Positions 49,309-59,135 of a DNA stretch of 64,000 nucleotides are shown here, one piece after another. The first letter of the stretch is position 1, and the number at the start of each line of letters is the position of its first letter. Below the pieces are notes generated by a model. That model made no database searches. It saw nothing but the letters and a program-made list of their open reading frames with translations, and was not told the origin of the DNA. The translations under genes were made by a program, and so were the position numbers. Source of the DNA: Methanoregulaceae archaeon (GTDB lineage Archaea > Halobacteriota > Methanomicrobia > Methanomicrobiales > Methanospirillaceae); assembly GCA_015660885.1 (NCBI GenBank), contig JACTUB010000014.1, forward strand, positions 22,012 through 86,011, written 5' to 3'.

Positions 49309-49887
49309 ATGGGACTGGAAGCCGTTGTTGAAGAAATCAGGGAAAAAGGCAAAAAGGAAGCAGAAAAGATACGTGCAGAGTCAAAGCAGGAAACAGACAA
49401 AATCCTAATAGCTGCCGGAAAGCGTTCTGGAGAGATTAAGCTCGCAGCAGAAGCAGAATCAGCAAAACAGACAGCCCATATTATCGATCAGGAAGTGTCT
49501 GCAGCTAACCTGCTTGTCAAACGGGAGCTCCTGAACACGCAAAAGGCACTTCTGGATAAGGTCTACGAAACGATCCTTCTGGAGATTGCCGCTCTCCCTG
49601 AAAGCTTCCATCGTGAAGCCATCAAAAAACTCCTCACCGAGGCAAAAAAGGAGATCTCCACGGGGAATATTTATTGTAATACCCGGGATGTGGCAACAGT
49701 CAAGGCTGTTATTTCCGATAATCCCGAATTTACAAAATTCAAAGTCGGGGCTCCTGTCGATATCGATGGTGGAATCCTTGTAGAAGGTGAGGGAGGCAAA
49801 TTGCAGATTGATTACAGTTACCGCACGTTCCTTGCGAAAGTCTGGGAATCCGGGTTGAAAGATGCATCTGACATCCTGTTTGGATAG
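49309..49887 (+). CDS. atpE: A-type ATP synthase subunit E
   Basis: Peripheral-stalk subunit of 192 residues: a long charged N-terminal helix (GKKEAEKIRAESKQETDKIL) and a globular C-terminal domain with VDIDGGILVEGEGGKLQIDYSYRT. ATG at 49309 is preferred over the upstream open frame, which overlaps atpK. Confidence 0.93.
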   Translation: MGLEAVVEEIREKGKKEAEKIRAESKQETDKILIAAGKRSGEIKLAAEAESAKQTAHIIDQEVSAANLLVKRELLNTQKALLDKVYETILLEIAALPESFHREAIKKLLTEAKKEISTGNIYCNTRDVATVKAVISDNPEFTKFKVGAPVDIDGGILVEGEGGKLQIDYSYRTFLAKVWESGLKDASDILFG

Positions 49888-49899
49888 GGGGAGTCTCCG

Positions 49900-50955
49900 A
49901 TGGTTCCAGTGAAAAGTGTCTTTGCACCATACATCTATGTCTGTACCAGGATGCGGGTGAGAAAATCCAAACTCATACCCCGTGAGGAGTACATGCGTAT
50001 GCTCAATATGAGCCTCCCGGAAATCACCCGTATTATCCAGGAAACTGAATACAAACAGGAGATCGATGAGCTCAGTTCAGCCTTTAAAGGGATCGACCTT
50101 ATTGAAGTAGCCCTGAGCTGGAACCTGGCAAAGGAGTACCAGAAAATCCTGGAGATCGCCCCGGGAAATTTAAAACAGTTCACCCGGGCATATCTCCGCC
50201 GCTGGGATATCCAGAATGTTCTCACCATCCTGCGTGGTAAGATGCAGGGTGAGAAAGCGGGGAAGATAAAGGAGATCCTGGTCCCTGCAGGCAGTCTTGA
50301 CCGTGCCGCCCTAGACCGTCTTTTGGCAGAAGACAATCCCGAAAGGATTATTGAAGCCCTCAAAGGGAACCGGATATACCCGGTGCTTTCCCGCGAGTAC
50401 CCGGCTACTAAAGAGAGCGGCTCGTTCTCCCGGATGGAAAATGAGCTCTACAAACAGTTCTTCTCTGAAATTATTGCAGAGGCAGAAAGCGGAATCAAAG
50501 GAGGAAACCAATTCCTCGATTTCATCAGATTTGATATAGACATCCGAAATATCAAGACCCTCTTCCGCTTGCGGATGGATACGTTCGAGGAAGACGCACG
50601 TGAGATGTATATCGCCGGGGGCGTTCTTTCCTCAGCGGATTTTGCAAACCTGAATATCCTGCGTGACCGCGCCGAGTTTATCGATCAGCTCAAAGTAAAG
50701 ATCCGTAACAATCTCTTAATCTCACTCCTTGACGAGCTGAAAAGTGAAAAAGTGATACATGATGTTGAGAGCAGGCTGACCCGGGTCCAGCTTGAACAGA
50801 TGGAGCGGATATCCAAACGCCATCCTTTCTCAATTCATCCGATCCTCGTCTATCTTGAGAAAAAGAAGTATGAGGTCTTCAATCTCCGGGCGCTTGCCAG
50901 AGGAAAGGAATCGAAACTTCCGTCTGAGAGGATAGCGGAATATCTGGTGGTATAA
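49900..50955 (+). CDS. atpC: A-type ATP synthase subunit C
   Basis: Product of 351 residues, helical, of the subunit C/d family that couples the central stalk to the c ring (YIYVCTRMRVRKSKLIPREEYMRML, YLRRWDIQNVLTILRGK). Followed directly by atpF. Confidence 0.93.
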   Translation: MVPVKSVFAPYIYVCTRMRVRKSKLIPREEYMRMLNMSLPEITRIIQETEYKQEIDELSSAFKGIDLIEVALSWNLAKEYQKILEIAPGNLKQFTRAYLRRWDIQNVLTILRGKMQGEKAGKIKEILVPAGSLDRAALDRLLAEDNPERIIEALKGNRIYPVLSREYPATKESGSFSRMENELYKQFFSEIIAEAESGIKGGNQFLDFIRFDIDIRNIKTLFRLRMDTFEEDAREMYIAGGVLSSADFANLNILRDRAEFIDQLKVKIRNNLLISLLDELKSEKVIHDVESRLTRVQLEQMERISKRHPFSIHPILVYLEKKKYEVFNLRALARGKESKLPSERIAEYLVV

Positions 50956-51258
50956 ATGGAGATTGCAGTCATTGGTAACAGCGAGTTCATTCTTGGGTTC
51001 CGGCTTGCAGGTATAAAAAAGACATACGCTGCAGAAAATGACGAGAAACTCAACGAGTACATCAACAATGTCCTTCATGATGGCAATATTGGTATTCTCG
51101 TTCTCAACAGCAGCGATATGGAGCGCGTTCCCCGAAGACTTCGGACTACCCTCGAAAACTCCGTTAAACCCACCGTGATCGCGATCGGTGGCGAGGAAGG
51201 GGGATTGTCGATGAGAGAGAGAATCAAGAGATCGGTGGGTGTTGATCTGTGGAAGTAA
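50956..51258 (+). CDS. atpF: A-type ATP synthase subunit F
   Basis: Product of 100 residues with the family start [19 protein letters not shown] and the GIGILV-type strand. Central-stalk regulatory subunit. No gap after atpC and overlap with atpA. Confidence 0.93.
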   Translation: MEIAVIGNSEFILGFRLAGIKKTYAAENDEKLNEYINNVLHDGNIGILVLNSSDMERVPRRLRTTLENSVKPTVIAIGGEEGGLSMRERIKRSVGVDLWK

Positions 51259-53015
51259 AAGACAAAAAAGCAAAAGAGCAGAAACAAGGGGTTCTCAAAA
51301 GAATCGCCGGCCCTGTCGTGACGGCAGTCAACCTTGACGCCCACATGTACGATGTGGTGAAGGTCGGCAAAGAAGCGCTGATGGGAGAAGTCATCAAAAT
51401 CCAGGGTGATAGCGTCATCATCCAGGTGTACGAAGATACTTCTGGTATCCGGCCAGGTGAACCGGTGGAAAACACCGGCCTATCGCTTGCGGTCGAACTG
51501 GGTCCGGGCCTCCTGACAAATATCTACGACGGGATCCAGCGACCCCTTGCGGTCCTCGTGGACAAGATGGGCAACTTCATCCAGCGCGGTGTCTCGGCAC
51601 CAGGTCTTTCGCATGAGAAAAAATGGACCTTCAAACCTCTCGTAAAATCCGGGGACAAGGTTGAACCGGGAGCAATCCTTGGGGAAGTCCAAGAGACCAA
51701 CATCGTCCATAAGGTGATGCTCCCGCCTAATGTGAAGGCAGGGATTGTCAAAACGATCAGGAATGGAAACTTCACCGTTGACGAGACGATATGCATCCTT
51801 GACGATGGCCGCGAGTACCCGATGATCCAGCGCTGGCCGGTCCGTGTTCCCCGTCCTGTGAGAGAAAAGAAGAACCCGACGATCCCGCTTATCACCGGTC
51901 AACGGATTCTTGACGGACTCTTCCCTATTGCAAAGGGTGGTACAGCTGCAATTCCCGGACCATTCGGGAGCGGCAAGACCGTCACCCAGCAGCAGCTGGC
52001 CAAGTGGTCGGATGCTGAGATCGTGGTCTACATTGGCTGCGGCGAACGCGGCAATGAGATGACGGAAGTCCTCACGGAGTTCCCGCATCTCGAGGACCCG
52101 AAATCCGGTAAACCGCTCATGGAGCGGACAGTGCTCATTGCAAACACGTCCAACATGCCGGTTGCTGCCCGTGAAGCATCGGTGTATACAGGTATTACGA
52201 TCGCGGAGTACTTCCGTGATATGGGCTACGACGTCTCGCTGATGGCTGATTCGACTTCCCGATGGGCAGAAGCGATGCGTGAGATCTCCTCGCGTCTTGA
52301 AGAGATGCCCGGAGAAGAAGGGTATCCCGCCTATCTCGCGGCCCGGCTCTCCGAGTTCTATGAGCGAGCCGGTCTTGTCGAGACGCTGAATGGAGCATCC
52401 GGGTCGGTATCGGTTATCGGAGCAGTCTCACCGCCCGGCGGTGATTTCTCCGAGCCGGTCACCCAGAACACCCTGCGTATCGTCAAGGTCTTCTGGGCGC
52501 TGGATGCAAAGCTCTCCCAGCGCCGGCATTTCCCGGCGATCAATTGGCTCAACTCCTACTCCCTCTATCTTGAGGCACTCAACGACTACTACGACAAGGA
52601 AGTTTCGCCCGAGTGGAACAAGCTCCGCTCATGGGCAATGGAAATCCTGCAGAAAGAGGCCGAGCTCCAGGAGATCGTGCAGCTCGTCGGTTCCGACGCC
52701 CTGCCGGAGTCAGAACAGGTAACAATTGAAGTCGCCCGCATGATCCGGGAGATCTTCCTCCAGCAGAATGCGTACGACGCAGTCGACACATTCTGTGACA
52801 TGACAAAACAGTACGACATGATGAAAGCGATCAAGCTCTTCGCCGAGCTTGCCTACGCTGCCCAGATTGCCGGTGTCAGCCCGGCACAGATCAACGGCGT
52901 CAAGGCCAAGAACGAGCTCCCCCAGATCAAGTTCATCAAGGACTACAAGCCCGAACTGGCGAAGATCGAGAAACAGATGGACACGGAGTTCAATACAATG
53001 AGGTCGGCAGCATGA
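51249..53015 (+). CDS. atpA: A-type ATP synthase catalytic subunit A
   Basis: Catalytic subunit of 588 residues. P-loop [12 protein letters not shown] near residue 236, arginine-finger-adjacent [14 protein letters not shown] motif ([11 protein letters not shown]), [16 protein letters not shown] and the non-homologous insertion typical of A/V-type A subunits. GTG start at 51249 inside atpF. Confidence 0.97.
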   Translation: MEVKDKKAKEQKQGVLKRIAGPVVTAVNLDAHMYDVVKVGKEALMGEVIKIQGDSVIIQVYEDTSGIRPGEPVENTGLSLAVELGPGLLTNIYDGIQRPLAVLVDKMGNFIQRGVSAPGLSHEKKWTFKPLVKSGDKVEPGAILGEVQETNIVHKVMLPPNVKAGIVKTIRNGNFTVDETICILDDGREYPMIQRWPVRVPRPVREKKNPTIPLITGQRILDGLFPIAKGGTAAIPGPFGSGKTVTQQQLAKWSDAEIVVYIGCGERGNEMTEVLTEFPHLEDPKSGKPLMERTVLIANTSNMPVAAREASVYTGITIAEYFRDMGYDVSLMADSTSRWAEAMREISSRLEEMPGEEGYPAYLAARLSEFYERAGLVETLNGASGSVSVIGAVSPPGGDFSEPVTQNTLRIVKVFWALDAKLSQRRHFPAINWLNSYSLYLEALNDYYDKEVSPEWNKLRSWAMEILQKEAELQEIVQLVGSDALPESEQVTIEVARMIREIFLQQNAYDAVDTFCDMTKQYDMMKAIKLFAELAYAAQIAGVSPAQINGVKAKNELPQIKFIKDYKPELAKIEKQMDTEFNTMRSAA

Positions 53016-54400
53016 AGGAATACAGGACTATCACCAAAATTGCCGGTCCCCTCGTTTTCGTCGAGAAAACCGAGCCGATAGCCTACGGAGAACTTGTGAA
53101 TATAGTCCTTTCCGACGGCTCAACGAAGCGTGGCCAGGTACTCGACACGAGCGACGAACTGGTCGTTGTCCAGATCTTCGAGACCACGACCGGTATCGGC
53201 AGGGACAGTGGCGTCCGGTTCACCGGTGAGACCATCAAGATGCCCGTGGGCCGTGAAATGCTCGGCCGTATCCTGTCTGGTAGTGGTAAACCTATCGACG
53301 GTGGCCCGGAGATCGTCCCGGAGAAACGCCTTGATATCACCGGTGCTGCGATCAACCCATACGCCCGGGGCATGCCTGCGGATTTCATCCAGACCGGTAT
53401 CTCGACCATCGACGGTACCAACACCCTCGTCCGTGGCCAGAAACTCCCGATCTTCTCGGGTGCTGGTCTCCCCCATAACAAAGTCGCGCTGCAGATCGCA
53501 CGGCAGGCGAAGGTGCCCGGCTCTACCGAGAGTTTTGCCGTAGTCTTCGCCGCAATGGGTATCACGAAGGAGGAGGCCAACTACTTTATGCAGGACTTCG
53601 AGCGCACCGGTGCACTCGAGCGGGCGGTAGTTTTCCTCAACCTTGCGGATGACCCGGCCGTCGAGCGTATCATCACCCCCCGGCTCGCTCTCACCACCGC
53701 CGAGTACCTTGCATTTGAGCTTGGCATGCATGTACTTGTTATCCTCACGGACATGACCAACTACTGTGAGGCTCTGCGTCAGATTGGTGCGGCCCGTGAA
53801 GAAGTGCCCGGACGTCGTGGGTATCCGGGATACATGTATACGGATCTTGCCTGTATCTATGAGCGTGCCGGTATGATCAAAGGCCAGAAAGGCTCGGTCA
53901 CTCAGATCCCAATCCTGACGATGCCCGGTGACGATATAACACACCCGATCCCTGACCTGACCGGGTATATCACCGAAGGACAGATCGTGGTCAACCGGGA
54001 TCTGCACCGTAAGGGCATCTATCCGCCCATTAACGTCCTTCCCTCGCTCTCAAGGCTGATGAACCTCGGTATCGGGAAGGGACACACGCGGGAAGATCAC
54101 AAGAAGGTCTCCGACCAGATGTACGCCGGGTACGCGGAAGGCAATGATCTACGCGGTCTCGTGGCCATCGTCGGTAAGGATGCACTCTCCGAGCGCGACC
54201 GCCTCCTTCTCGAATTCGCGGATATCTTCGAGAATCGTTTTGTTCGTCAGGGTTATGACGAGGACCGCACTATCGAAGATACCCTGAACCTCGGCTGGGA
54301 CCTTCTTTCGACTCTCCCGGTTGAGCAGCTGACCCGTATTGACCGCGAACTGATCAACAAGTACCACCCGAAGTTCCGCACTGGTGCAAAGAAGGAGTAA
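53012..54400 (+). CDS. atpB: A-type ATP synthase subunit B
   Basis: Non-catalytic nucleotide-binding subunit of 462 residues ([21 protein letters not shown] in place of a P-loop, [31 protein letters not shown]). Starts with an ATGA overlap with atpA. Confidence 0.97.
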   Translation: MKEYRTITKIAGPLVFVEKTEPIAYGELVNIVLSDGSTKRGQVLDTSDELVVVQIFETTTGIGRDSGVRFTGETIKMPVGREMLGRILSGSGKPIDGGPEIVPEKRLDITGAAINPYARGMPADFIQTGISTIDGTNTLVRGQKLPIFSGAGLPHNKVALQIARQAKVPGSTESFAVVFAAMGITKEEANYFMQDFERTGALERAVVFLNLADDPAVERIITPRLALTTAEYLAFELGMHVLVILTDMTNYCEALRQIGAAREEVPGRRGYPGYMYTDLACIYERAGMIKGQKGSVTQIPILTMPGDDITHPIPDLTGYITEGQIVVNRDLHRKGIYPPINVLPSLSRLMNLGIGKGHTREDHKKVSDQMYAGYAEGNDLRGLVAIVGKDALSERDRLLLEFADIFENRFVRQGYDEDRTIEDTLNLGWDLLSTLPVEQLTRIDRELINKYHPKFRTGAKKE

Positions 54401-54406
54401 AAGTCC

Positions 54407-55036
54407 ATGGCGCTGCGCGATATAAAGCCGACCCGGTCAGAACTGATCAACCTGAAGCGGAAGATCCAGCTCTCTGAACGTGGCTACAAGATCCTCAAGA
54501 TGAAGCGCGATGGACTGATCTTAGAATTTTTCAAGATCCTTGCGAATGCAAAGGACAGCAAGGGAGAACTCCTTGTGCGCTATCAGCGTGCAGCTGAGAT
54601 GATGGCGCTCGCAAACACCGTTGAGGGTGCGATCGGCGTCAAGTCGGCCGCATTCTCTGTCAAAGAAGTCCCTGAAATCACCCTGAAAAGCAAGAACATT
54701 ATGGGAGTCATCGTCCCCCAGATCGAGTCCTCCAAGGTGAAGAAGAGCCTCGTGGATCGCGGCTATGGCGTACTCGGCACGTCAACGGTGATTGATGAGA
54801 CCGCGTCCGCGTTTGAGGATCTTGTCGAATCGATCATTGAGAGCGCCGAGATCGAGACTACCATGAAGCGCCTGCTGGATGAGATCGAGAAGACGAAACG
54901 GCGGGTCAATGCTCTCGAATACAAGGTTATTCCCGAACTTACCGCTGCCCGTGACTTTATCAAGATGCGTCTTGATGAGATGGAACGCGAAGAGCTCTTC
55001 CGGATGAAGAGAATTAAAGCCAGGAGCACATCGTAA
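54407..55036 (+). CDS. atpD: A-type ATP synthase subunit D
   Basis: Central rotor shaft of 209 residues with the motif MALRDIKPTRSELINLKRKIQLSERGYKILKMKRDGL and a long antiparallel coiled coil. Last ATP synthase gene; subunit G is not present here. Confidence 0.94.
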   Translation: MALRDIKPTRSELINLKRKIQLSERGYKILKMKRDGLILEFFKILANAKDSKGELLVRYQRAAEMMALANTVEGAIGVKSAAFSVKEVPEITLKSKNIMGVIVPQIESSKVKKSLVDRGYGVLGTSTVIDETASAFEDLVESIIESAEIETTMKRLLDEIEKTKRRVNALEYKVIPELTAARDFIKMRLDEMEREELFRMKRIKARSTS

Positions 55037-55055
55037 ATAAAAAAAGGTGGTTTGG

Positions 55056-56270
55056 ATGCCGATAGGAACTATCAGGGATTTGGGGTGTAACGGAAAGACT
55101 GTTCTCCTTCGGCTCGATCTTAACTCCCCGATAGATCCCACCACCAACCTTATTCTCGATGACAAGCGATTCCGGGAGCATCTTCCGACAATCCGCGCTC
55201 TCTCTGACAGTCGCATTGTGATTGTCACCCACCAGAGCAGACCCGGGAAAAAAGATTTTACGACCCTGGAAGCTCATGCCGAGAAGCTCGAGCTGCTTCT
55301 TGGAAAGCCGGTCATGTATGTTGACAGCATATTCGGGCGACATGCACGGGAGGCCGTTCATTCCATGAAGATTGGCGATGTTGTGATGCTGGAAAATGTC
55401 AGGTTCAATGCAGAAGAAAACCTGACTTTAAAACCCGAGGAGGCAAAAAAGACACATCTGGTAAAAAAGTTGTCCTTAATGGCGGACGTTTTTGTAAACG
55501 ACGCATTTGGTACCGCCCACCGGTCACAACCAACCATCGTGGGTCTCCCGCTTGTCATGCGATCTGCAGGTGGCCTCCTGATGGAAAAAGAAGTCTCGAC
55601 ACTCTCCAGAGTATTTTCCGGCGCCCCACGTCCGGTCGTTATGGTCCTTGGCGGTACAAAAGTGGATGACTCTATTGATGTTGCCCGGCACGTGCTGGCA
55701 AACGGCATCGCAGATCAGGTTATGGTGATCGGTGTCGTAGCGAATGTCTTTTTGATCGCTGCCGGCTACAACCTCGGAAAGCCCTCCACCCAATTAATCG
55801 CCCAGCTCAAGTATCAACCGGAAATTGAAAAAGCAAAAGAGATTCTTTCCCGGTACCGGGATCGTGTGGTCATACCGGAATTTGTGGCCGTGAGGCAGAA
55901 TAACCATCGTGTAGAATATCCCATTGACAGGATTCCGGAAGACACCCCTGTGCTCGATCTTGGCATGGATGCTCTTGCGCCGCTTGTTCAGATCCTTAAA
56001 AAGTCAGGTACCGTAGTCTTCAATGGGCCTGCCGGCGTTTTTGAAGATGCTGACTTCGCAACCGGTACCTATGAACTGCTCAGGGCTGCATCGAAGGTCG
56101 AATTCTCCGTTGTAGGAGGCGGTCATACTGCCGCGGTCATCGAAAAAATGGGCATTGAACGCGATTTCACCCATATCTCCACCGGTGGCGGGGCATGTAT
56201 TGAGTTCCTGACCGGGAAAAAACTCCCTGCCGTTGACGCACTTGAGCAATCAAAAAAGATATTCGGGTAA
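55056..56270 (+). CDS. pgk: Phosphoglycerate kinase
   Basis: Product of 404 residues: RLDLNSPIDP, HQSRPGKKDF, GTAHRSQPT (archaeal variant of AHR), VLGGTKVDDS and the C-terminal GGGHTAAVIEKMG with STGGGACIEFL. Start at 55056 follows AGGTGG at proper distance; the GTG at 55047 overlaps that site. Runs gluconeogenically in methanogens. Twenty bases after atpD. Confidence 0.95.
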   Translation: MPIGTIRDLGCNGKTVLLRLDLNSPIDPTTNLILDDKRFREHLPTIRALSDSRIVIVTHQSRPGKKDFTTLEAHAEKLELLLGKPVMYVDSIFGRHAREAVHSMKIGDVVMLENVRFNAEENLTLKPEEAKKTHLVKKLSLMADVFVNDAFGTAHRSQPTIVGLPLVMRSAGGLLMEKEVSTLSRVFSGAPRPVVMVLGGTKVDDSIDVARHVLANGIADQVMVIGVVANVFLIAAGYNLGKPSTQLIAQLKYQPEIEKAKEILSRYRDRVVIPEFVAVRQNNHRVEYPIDRIPEDTPVLDLGMDALAPLVQILKKSGTVVFNGPAGVFEDADFATGTYELLRAASKVEFSVVGGGHTAAVIEKMGIERDFTHISTGGGACIEFLTGKKLPAVDALEQSKKIFG

Positions 56271-56321
56271 CTGTTTTTTTAATTGTCTGGAATTTCCCGT
56301 TACTTCCATGTCGGGGGAAAA

Positions 56322-56801
56322 ATGCAGGTTCAGATCATCGCTGTTGGTAAGATAAAGGAAAAATATCTCCGGGAGGGTATTGCCGAATATGAAAAGCGCC
56401 TGCGCCCGTACGTGAACCTGCAGATCCTGGAACTTGCTGAAGAGAAACGGCACTCCTCCGTGTCCGTATCCGCGGAAAAGGCCGCGACGGAAAAGGAAGG
56501 CGAACGAATCCTTGCAGCGATCCCCCCTGGTTCGTTCATCATAGCTCTTGATGTCAAAGGGACAGGCTGGTCAAGCGTGGAGCTTGCCGAATCCTTCCGG
56601 CAGCGGGAGCTGGCCGGGAAGAACCAGATTACGTTTGTTATCGGAGGGGACCTCGGGCTCTCCCTGGCAGTCCTGTCACGGAGTGATATGCGACTCTCGC
56701 TTTCGAAGATGACGTTCACCCACCCGATGGCACGGCTCCTGCTCCTGGAGCAGATCTACCGGGCATGCAGGATCAATAGCGGAGAACCTTATCACAAGTG
56801 A
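56322..56801 (+). CDS. rlmH: 23S rRNA methyltransferase RlmH-like
   Basis: SPOUT-fold protein of 159 residues starting MQVQIIAVGKIKEKYLREGI and ending LSKMTFTHPMARLLLLEQIYRACRI-type knot with INSGEPYHK. Near-identical layout to bacterial RlmH, which methylates pseudouridine 1915 of 23S rRNA. It is widespread in bacteria and patchy in archaea, so transfer is plausible. TTG at 56283 is a weaker start. Confidence 0.92.
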   Translation: MQVQIIAVGKIKEKYLREGIAEYEKRLRPYVNLQILELAEEKRHSSVSVSAEKAATEKEGERILAAIPPGSFIIALDVKGTGWSSVELAESFRQRELAGKNQITFVIGGDLGLSLAVLSRSDMRLSLSKMTFTHPMARLLLLEQIYRACRINSGEPYHK

Positions 56802-56860
56802 CTGGGGCAGTTCTCGCTCTCACAAAGCGTCCCCCGCGATACTTGGACGATCGGAAATCC

Positions 56861-57655
56861 TCATGTTTTGTTCATCTGTTCCACTATCTGGAGAAGTACT
56901 TTGTCGGGAACGGTCATGTCGCCCGTCATCCTGCTGACGGCAACCCATGTGTTGAGCGAGATCCCGAATGAGAGTGCCTGTATGCTGTTTTTTACGGCAG
57001 GGGCGATCCTTCGCACGATCTCTTCCCGGTTCCTGATACGGATGTTGTGGGAGGTCTCTATCATGAGCAGGTGCGCCGCGATGGCTTCAGCCAACAAAGT
57101 TTCCGGATGATCTGCCCAGTCCTTTTCGAAGGTCTCGCAATAGATACGGTACGCTTTTTCCCCATGGCAGACGAACACAACCCTTTCCATGGACGGGTGA
57201 GTGCTGATAAATTCCCTGACCGTCCATACAGCAATGTTGGCAGCCCGTTCGTAGGGGAAACCATAAGCACCGGTACTTATTGCCGGGAATGCGATGGTCT
57301 TTACGCCACTGAGTTCTGCAAGGGTAAGCGAGTTCCGGTAGCACGCGGCAAGCAGAACATCCTCGTCTTTCCCTCCTTTCCGCCAGACAGGGCCGACAGT
57401 ATGGATCACAAAACGTGCGGGAAGGTTGTAGCCTTTCGTGATCTTTGCCTCGCCGGTCCTGCACCCGCCTAACGTCCGGCACTCTTCCAGCAGACCTGGC
57501 CCTGCCGCCCGGTGGATTGCACCGTCAACCCCGCCCCCGCCAAGGAGCGTCGGATTGGCAGCATTGGCGATGGCATCGACATGCTGGATAGTGATGTCGC
57601 CCATGATTATGGAGATCCGGTCATCGGTTTGTTCGGGCATCCAAGAGAAACTCAT
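56861..57655 (-). CDS. Macro-domain protein (O-acetyl-ADP-ribose deacetylase-like)
   Basis: Product of 264 residues. The first 170 form a macro domain: [35 protein letters not shown] (split here into shorter pieces in the protein), then [12 protein letters not shown]. The MacroD group removes ADP-ribose from proteins or acetyl from OAADPR. A further C-terminal 80-90 residues ([27 protein letters not shown]) are a separate helical extension not usual in the family. ATG at 57682 is an alternative; the open frame to 57817 reaches the transposon target site. Confidence 0.88.
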   Translation of the reverse strand: MSFSWMPEQTDDRISIIMGDITIQHVDAIANAANPTLLGGGGVDGAIHRAAGPGLLEECRTLGGCRTGEAKITKGYNLPARFVIHTVGPVWRKGGKDEDVLLAACYRNSLTLAELSGVKTIAFPAISTGAYGFPYERAANIAVWTVREFISTHPSMERVVFVCHGEKAYRIYCETFEKDWADHPETLLAEAIAAHLLMIETSHNIRIRNREEIVRRIAPAVKNSIQALSFGISLNTWVAVSRMTGDMTVPDKVLLQIVEQMNKT

Positions 57656-57826
57656 ACCATGAGGTAAAAATTCTTTCGTCATACCAAAGTGAGCATCCCT
57701 TGGAGGAGTGAGCCACAGTTTCGTAATACTCCAATCACCACAACCTCCGTTCCTGTGAAGTAACGACAGCAGTACCAGCTTTCCCAGGCACGTCAGACAA
57801 GGGGGTACCTCCCCCACTCATTGTGA

Positions 57827-57832
57827 TCAGGG
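57827..57832. repeat. Left target-site duplication (TCAGGG)
   Basis: TCAGGG immediately outside the left inverted repeat; the same six bases follow the right inverted repeat at 63984-63989. Because the element begins with T and ends with A, the match can be read as eight bases, so duplication length is 6 to 8. Confidence 0.8.
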
Positions 57833-57856
57833 TGTGATGTAAAGTGACATCGTGTC
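57833..57856 (+). repeat. Left terminal inverted repeat
   Basis: 24 bases beginning TGTGATGTAAAGTGACA, an exact reverse complement of 63960-63983. Identity ends sharply at both sides. TGT at the outer end is common for IS481-type ends. Confidence 0.9.
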
Positions 57857-57933
57857 CTTTTGAGGATGAACCTGACAAAGAAAAATCGGAAAATAATAAT
57901 AATGATAGTGGTGTAGAGGATACTGAATATAAA

Positions 57934-58074
57934 ATGCCGTATTTCAAATGTCCAATTTGTAATTCTCCTTTACACAAGTCTGGACAATTACAAATAACAA
58001 ACCCATTAACTGGACGTAAAAAAATGGTTCAAGTGTATTATTGTAATCGGTGTGGGTATAGGACATTAGGTTAA
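57934..58074 (+). CDS. Small zinc-ribbon protein of the transposon
   Basis: Product of 46 residues: MPYFKCPICNSPLHKSGQ, then VQVYYCNRCGYRTLG, giving one four-cysteine ribbon. An in-frame GTG at 57844 lies inside the inverted repeat and would add 30 residues. Converges on the proteasome-like gene with nine-base overlap. First gene inside the left end. Confidence 0.65.
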   Translation: MPYFKCPICNSPLHKSGQLQITNPLTGRKKMVQVYYCNRCGYRTLG

Positions 58075-58761
58075 TTTTTTGGGTATTAGTAATTTTATCT
58101 CGTCGTTTTTTAATTTTGTTGATTGGGTAATTATTTTATTTCTCTCAACACCCTCAACATGTCTTGCCCCTTTTGAATCAATAACCCATAAATCTATTGG
58201 GAAATTAATATCATAAGCACCAACTTTTATTGCTTCGTCTAATATTTTGAAAAGTAAGATTGAAGCTTTGTTTACATCAAATTTCTTGAAATCCTCTTCA
58301 TATTTTTGTAATAAAGCAAATGCTAGATCATCAGCAATTCCAATAGCAAACGGTTTATCGATAATCTCTGATAATCCGTTATTAAAATAACGATAAATTA
58401 CAGGTCTATTTGTATATCCAGCAAAAATGACTTGAATTTTCTGTCTTTTCAATAAAGTTATATCATCATAAATGAATTGAGAACGAAGATCCAATTCTAT
58501 TATTTTTCTTACGCAATCTCTTATTTTTTGACCAAATTCATCCCTAATATTTTCAATTGGTTTTTTATTCATTTTTTTATCTCTATCAAATTCATATTCG
58601 AGCCTTTGGATTATGTGGGTCTCTCCAGAACCTGCCCAAAGACAGGAAGCATTAAATGGCTTAATCTTTATTTCCTGAGTTCTTGTATTCCCTCGCGTCA
58701 ATTGGGTGTCAGATCCAATTACCACTCCATTTGATGCTGGAAATACGACAATAAGTGTCAT
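58066..58761 (-). CDS. Stand-alone proteasome-beta-like Ntn-hydrolase
   Basis: Product of 231 residues. It starts MTLIVVFPASNGVVIGSDTQ; removing Met leaves Thr1, with Asp17 (GSDT) and Lys33 (IKIKPF) exactly at the positions used by active proteasome beta subunits and HslV. Later segments also fit the fold: AGSGETHI, PFAIGIADDLAFALLQKYEEDF, and ILDEAIKVGAYDINFPIDLWVIDSKGAR (the Asp166 region). It has no propeptide and no alpha-subunit partner. The chromosomal proteasome genes are elsewhere. Likely a peptidase or an assembly-forming hydrolase; its location on a transposon is unexpected. Remote homology only: a structure search would be the test. Confidence 0.8.
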   Translation of the reverse strand: MTLIVVFPASNGVVIGSDTQLTRGNTRTQEIKIKPFNASCLWAGSGETHIIQRLEYEFDRDKKMNKKPIENIRDEFGQKIRDCVRKIIELDLRSQFIYDDITLLKRQKIQVIFAGYTNRPVIYRYFNNGLSEIIDKPFAIGIADDLAFALLQKYEEDFKKFDVNKASILLFKILDEAIKVGAYDINFPIDLWVIDSKGARHVEGVERNKIITQSTKLKNDEIKLLIPKKLT

Positions 58762-58864
58762 AAAATTATACTATCAAGAATAGTACATTTCAAACTTAAT
58801 ATTTTCTATATCATTTTTTATTTAGTATCAGAACTTTTTCCAACGGAATTTTACTAAAAAGAGA

Positions 58865-59029
58865 CTATTTTTCCTTTTCATTTTCAACCGGATCTAAAAG
58901 AAGAATTTTCACACGTTTACCAACCCACGATACAGGGAGATACACTCCGCCCGACGTTCCGCGTCCTTTCACAATTCGTTCAAGTACCTCGTAGGCGCTG
59001 GATTGTATTTTCATGGCTTCTAATGTCAT
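58865..59029 (-). CDS. DUF2080-type transposon-encoded protein
   Basis: Short gene of 54 residues: MTLEAMKIQSSAYEVLERIV, then KGRGTSGGVYLPVSWVGKRVKILLLDP and a charged tail. This AbrB/SpoVT-like pattern (G-x-S-G-x-V-Y-L-P-x-x-W-x-G-K-x-V) is typical of the DUF2080 family regularly found beside archaeal IS transposases. It probably binds DNA and regulates or assists transposition. Divergent from the transposase over 106 bases. Confidence 0.82.
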   Translation of the reverse strand: MTLEAMKIQSSAYEVLERIVKGRGTSGGVYLPVSWVGKRVKILLLDPVENEKEK

Positions 59030-59089
59030 ATGATGTAATCTTTATCGCCATTCTATAAATATTTTATCAATGCAAAATAGCCATAATGC

Positions 59090-59101
59090 ATATATATTAT
59101 A
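59090..59101 (+). promoter_or_regulatory. TATA-rich promoter of the transposase
   Basis: ATATATATTATA within the divergent intergenic region, about 35-45 bases before the 59136 ATG. It may serve the transposase; the same region also holds AT-rich elements for the DUF2080 gene. Confidence 0.4.
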
Positions 59102-59135
59102 GATATGTTTAAGTAATAGTAGATATAATATAGAT

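Noticed and set aside
51480..54007. Long minus-strand readings opposite atpA and atpB
   Set aside because: Mirror frames of strongly conserved GC-rich genes; rich in Arg/Ser/Pro and without family motifs.
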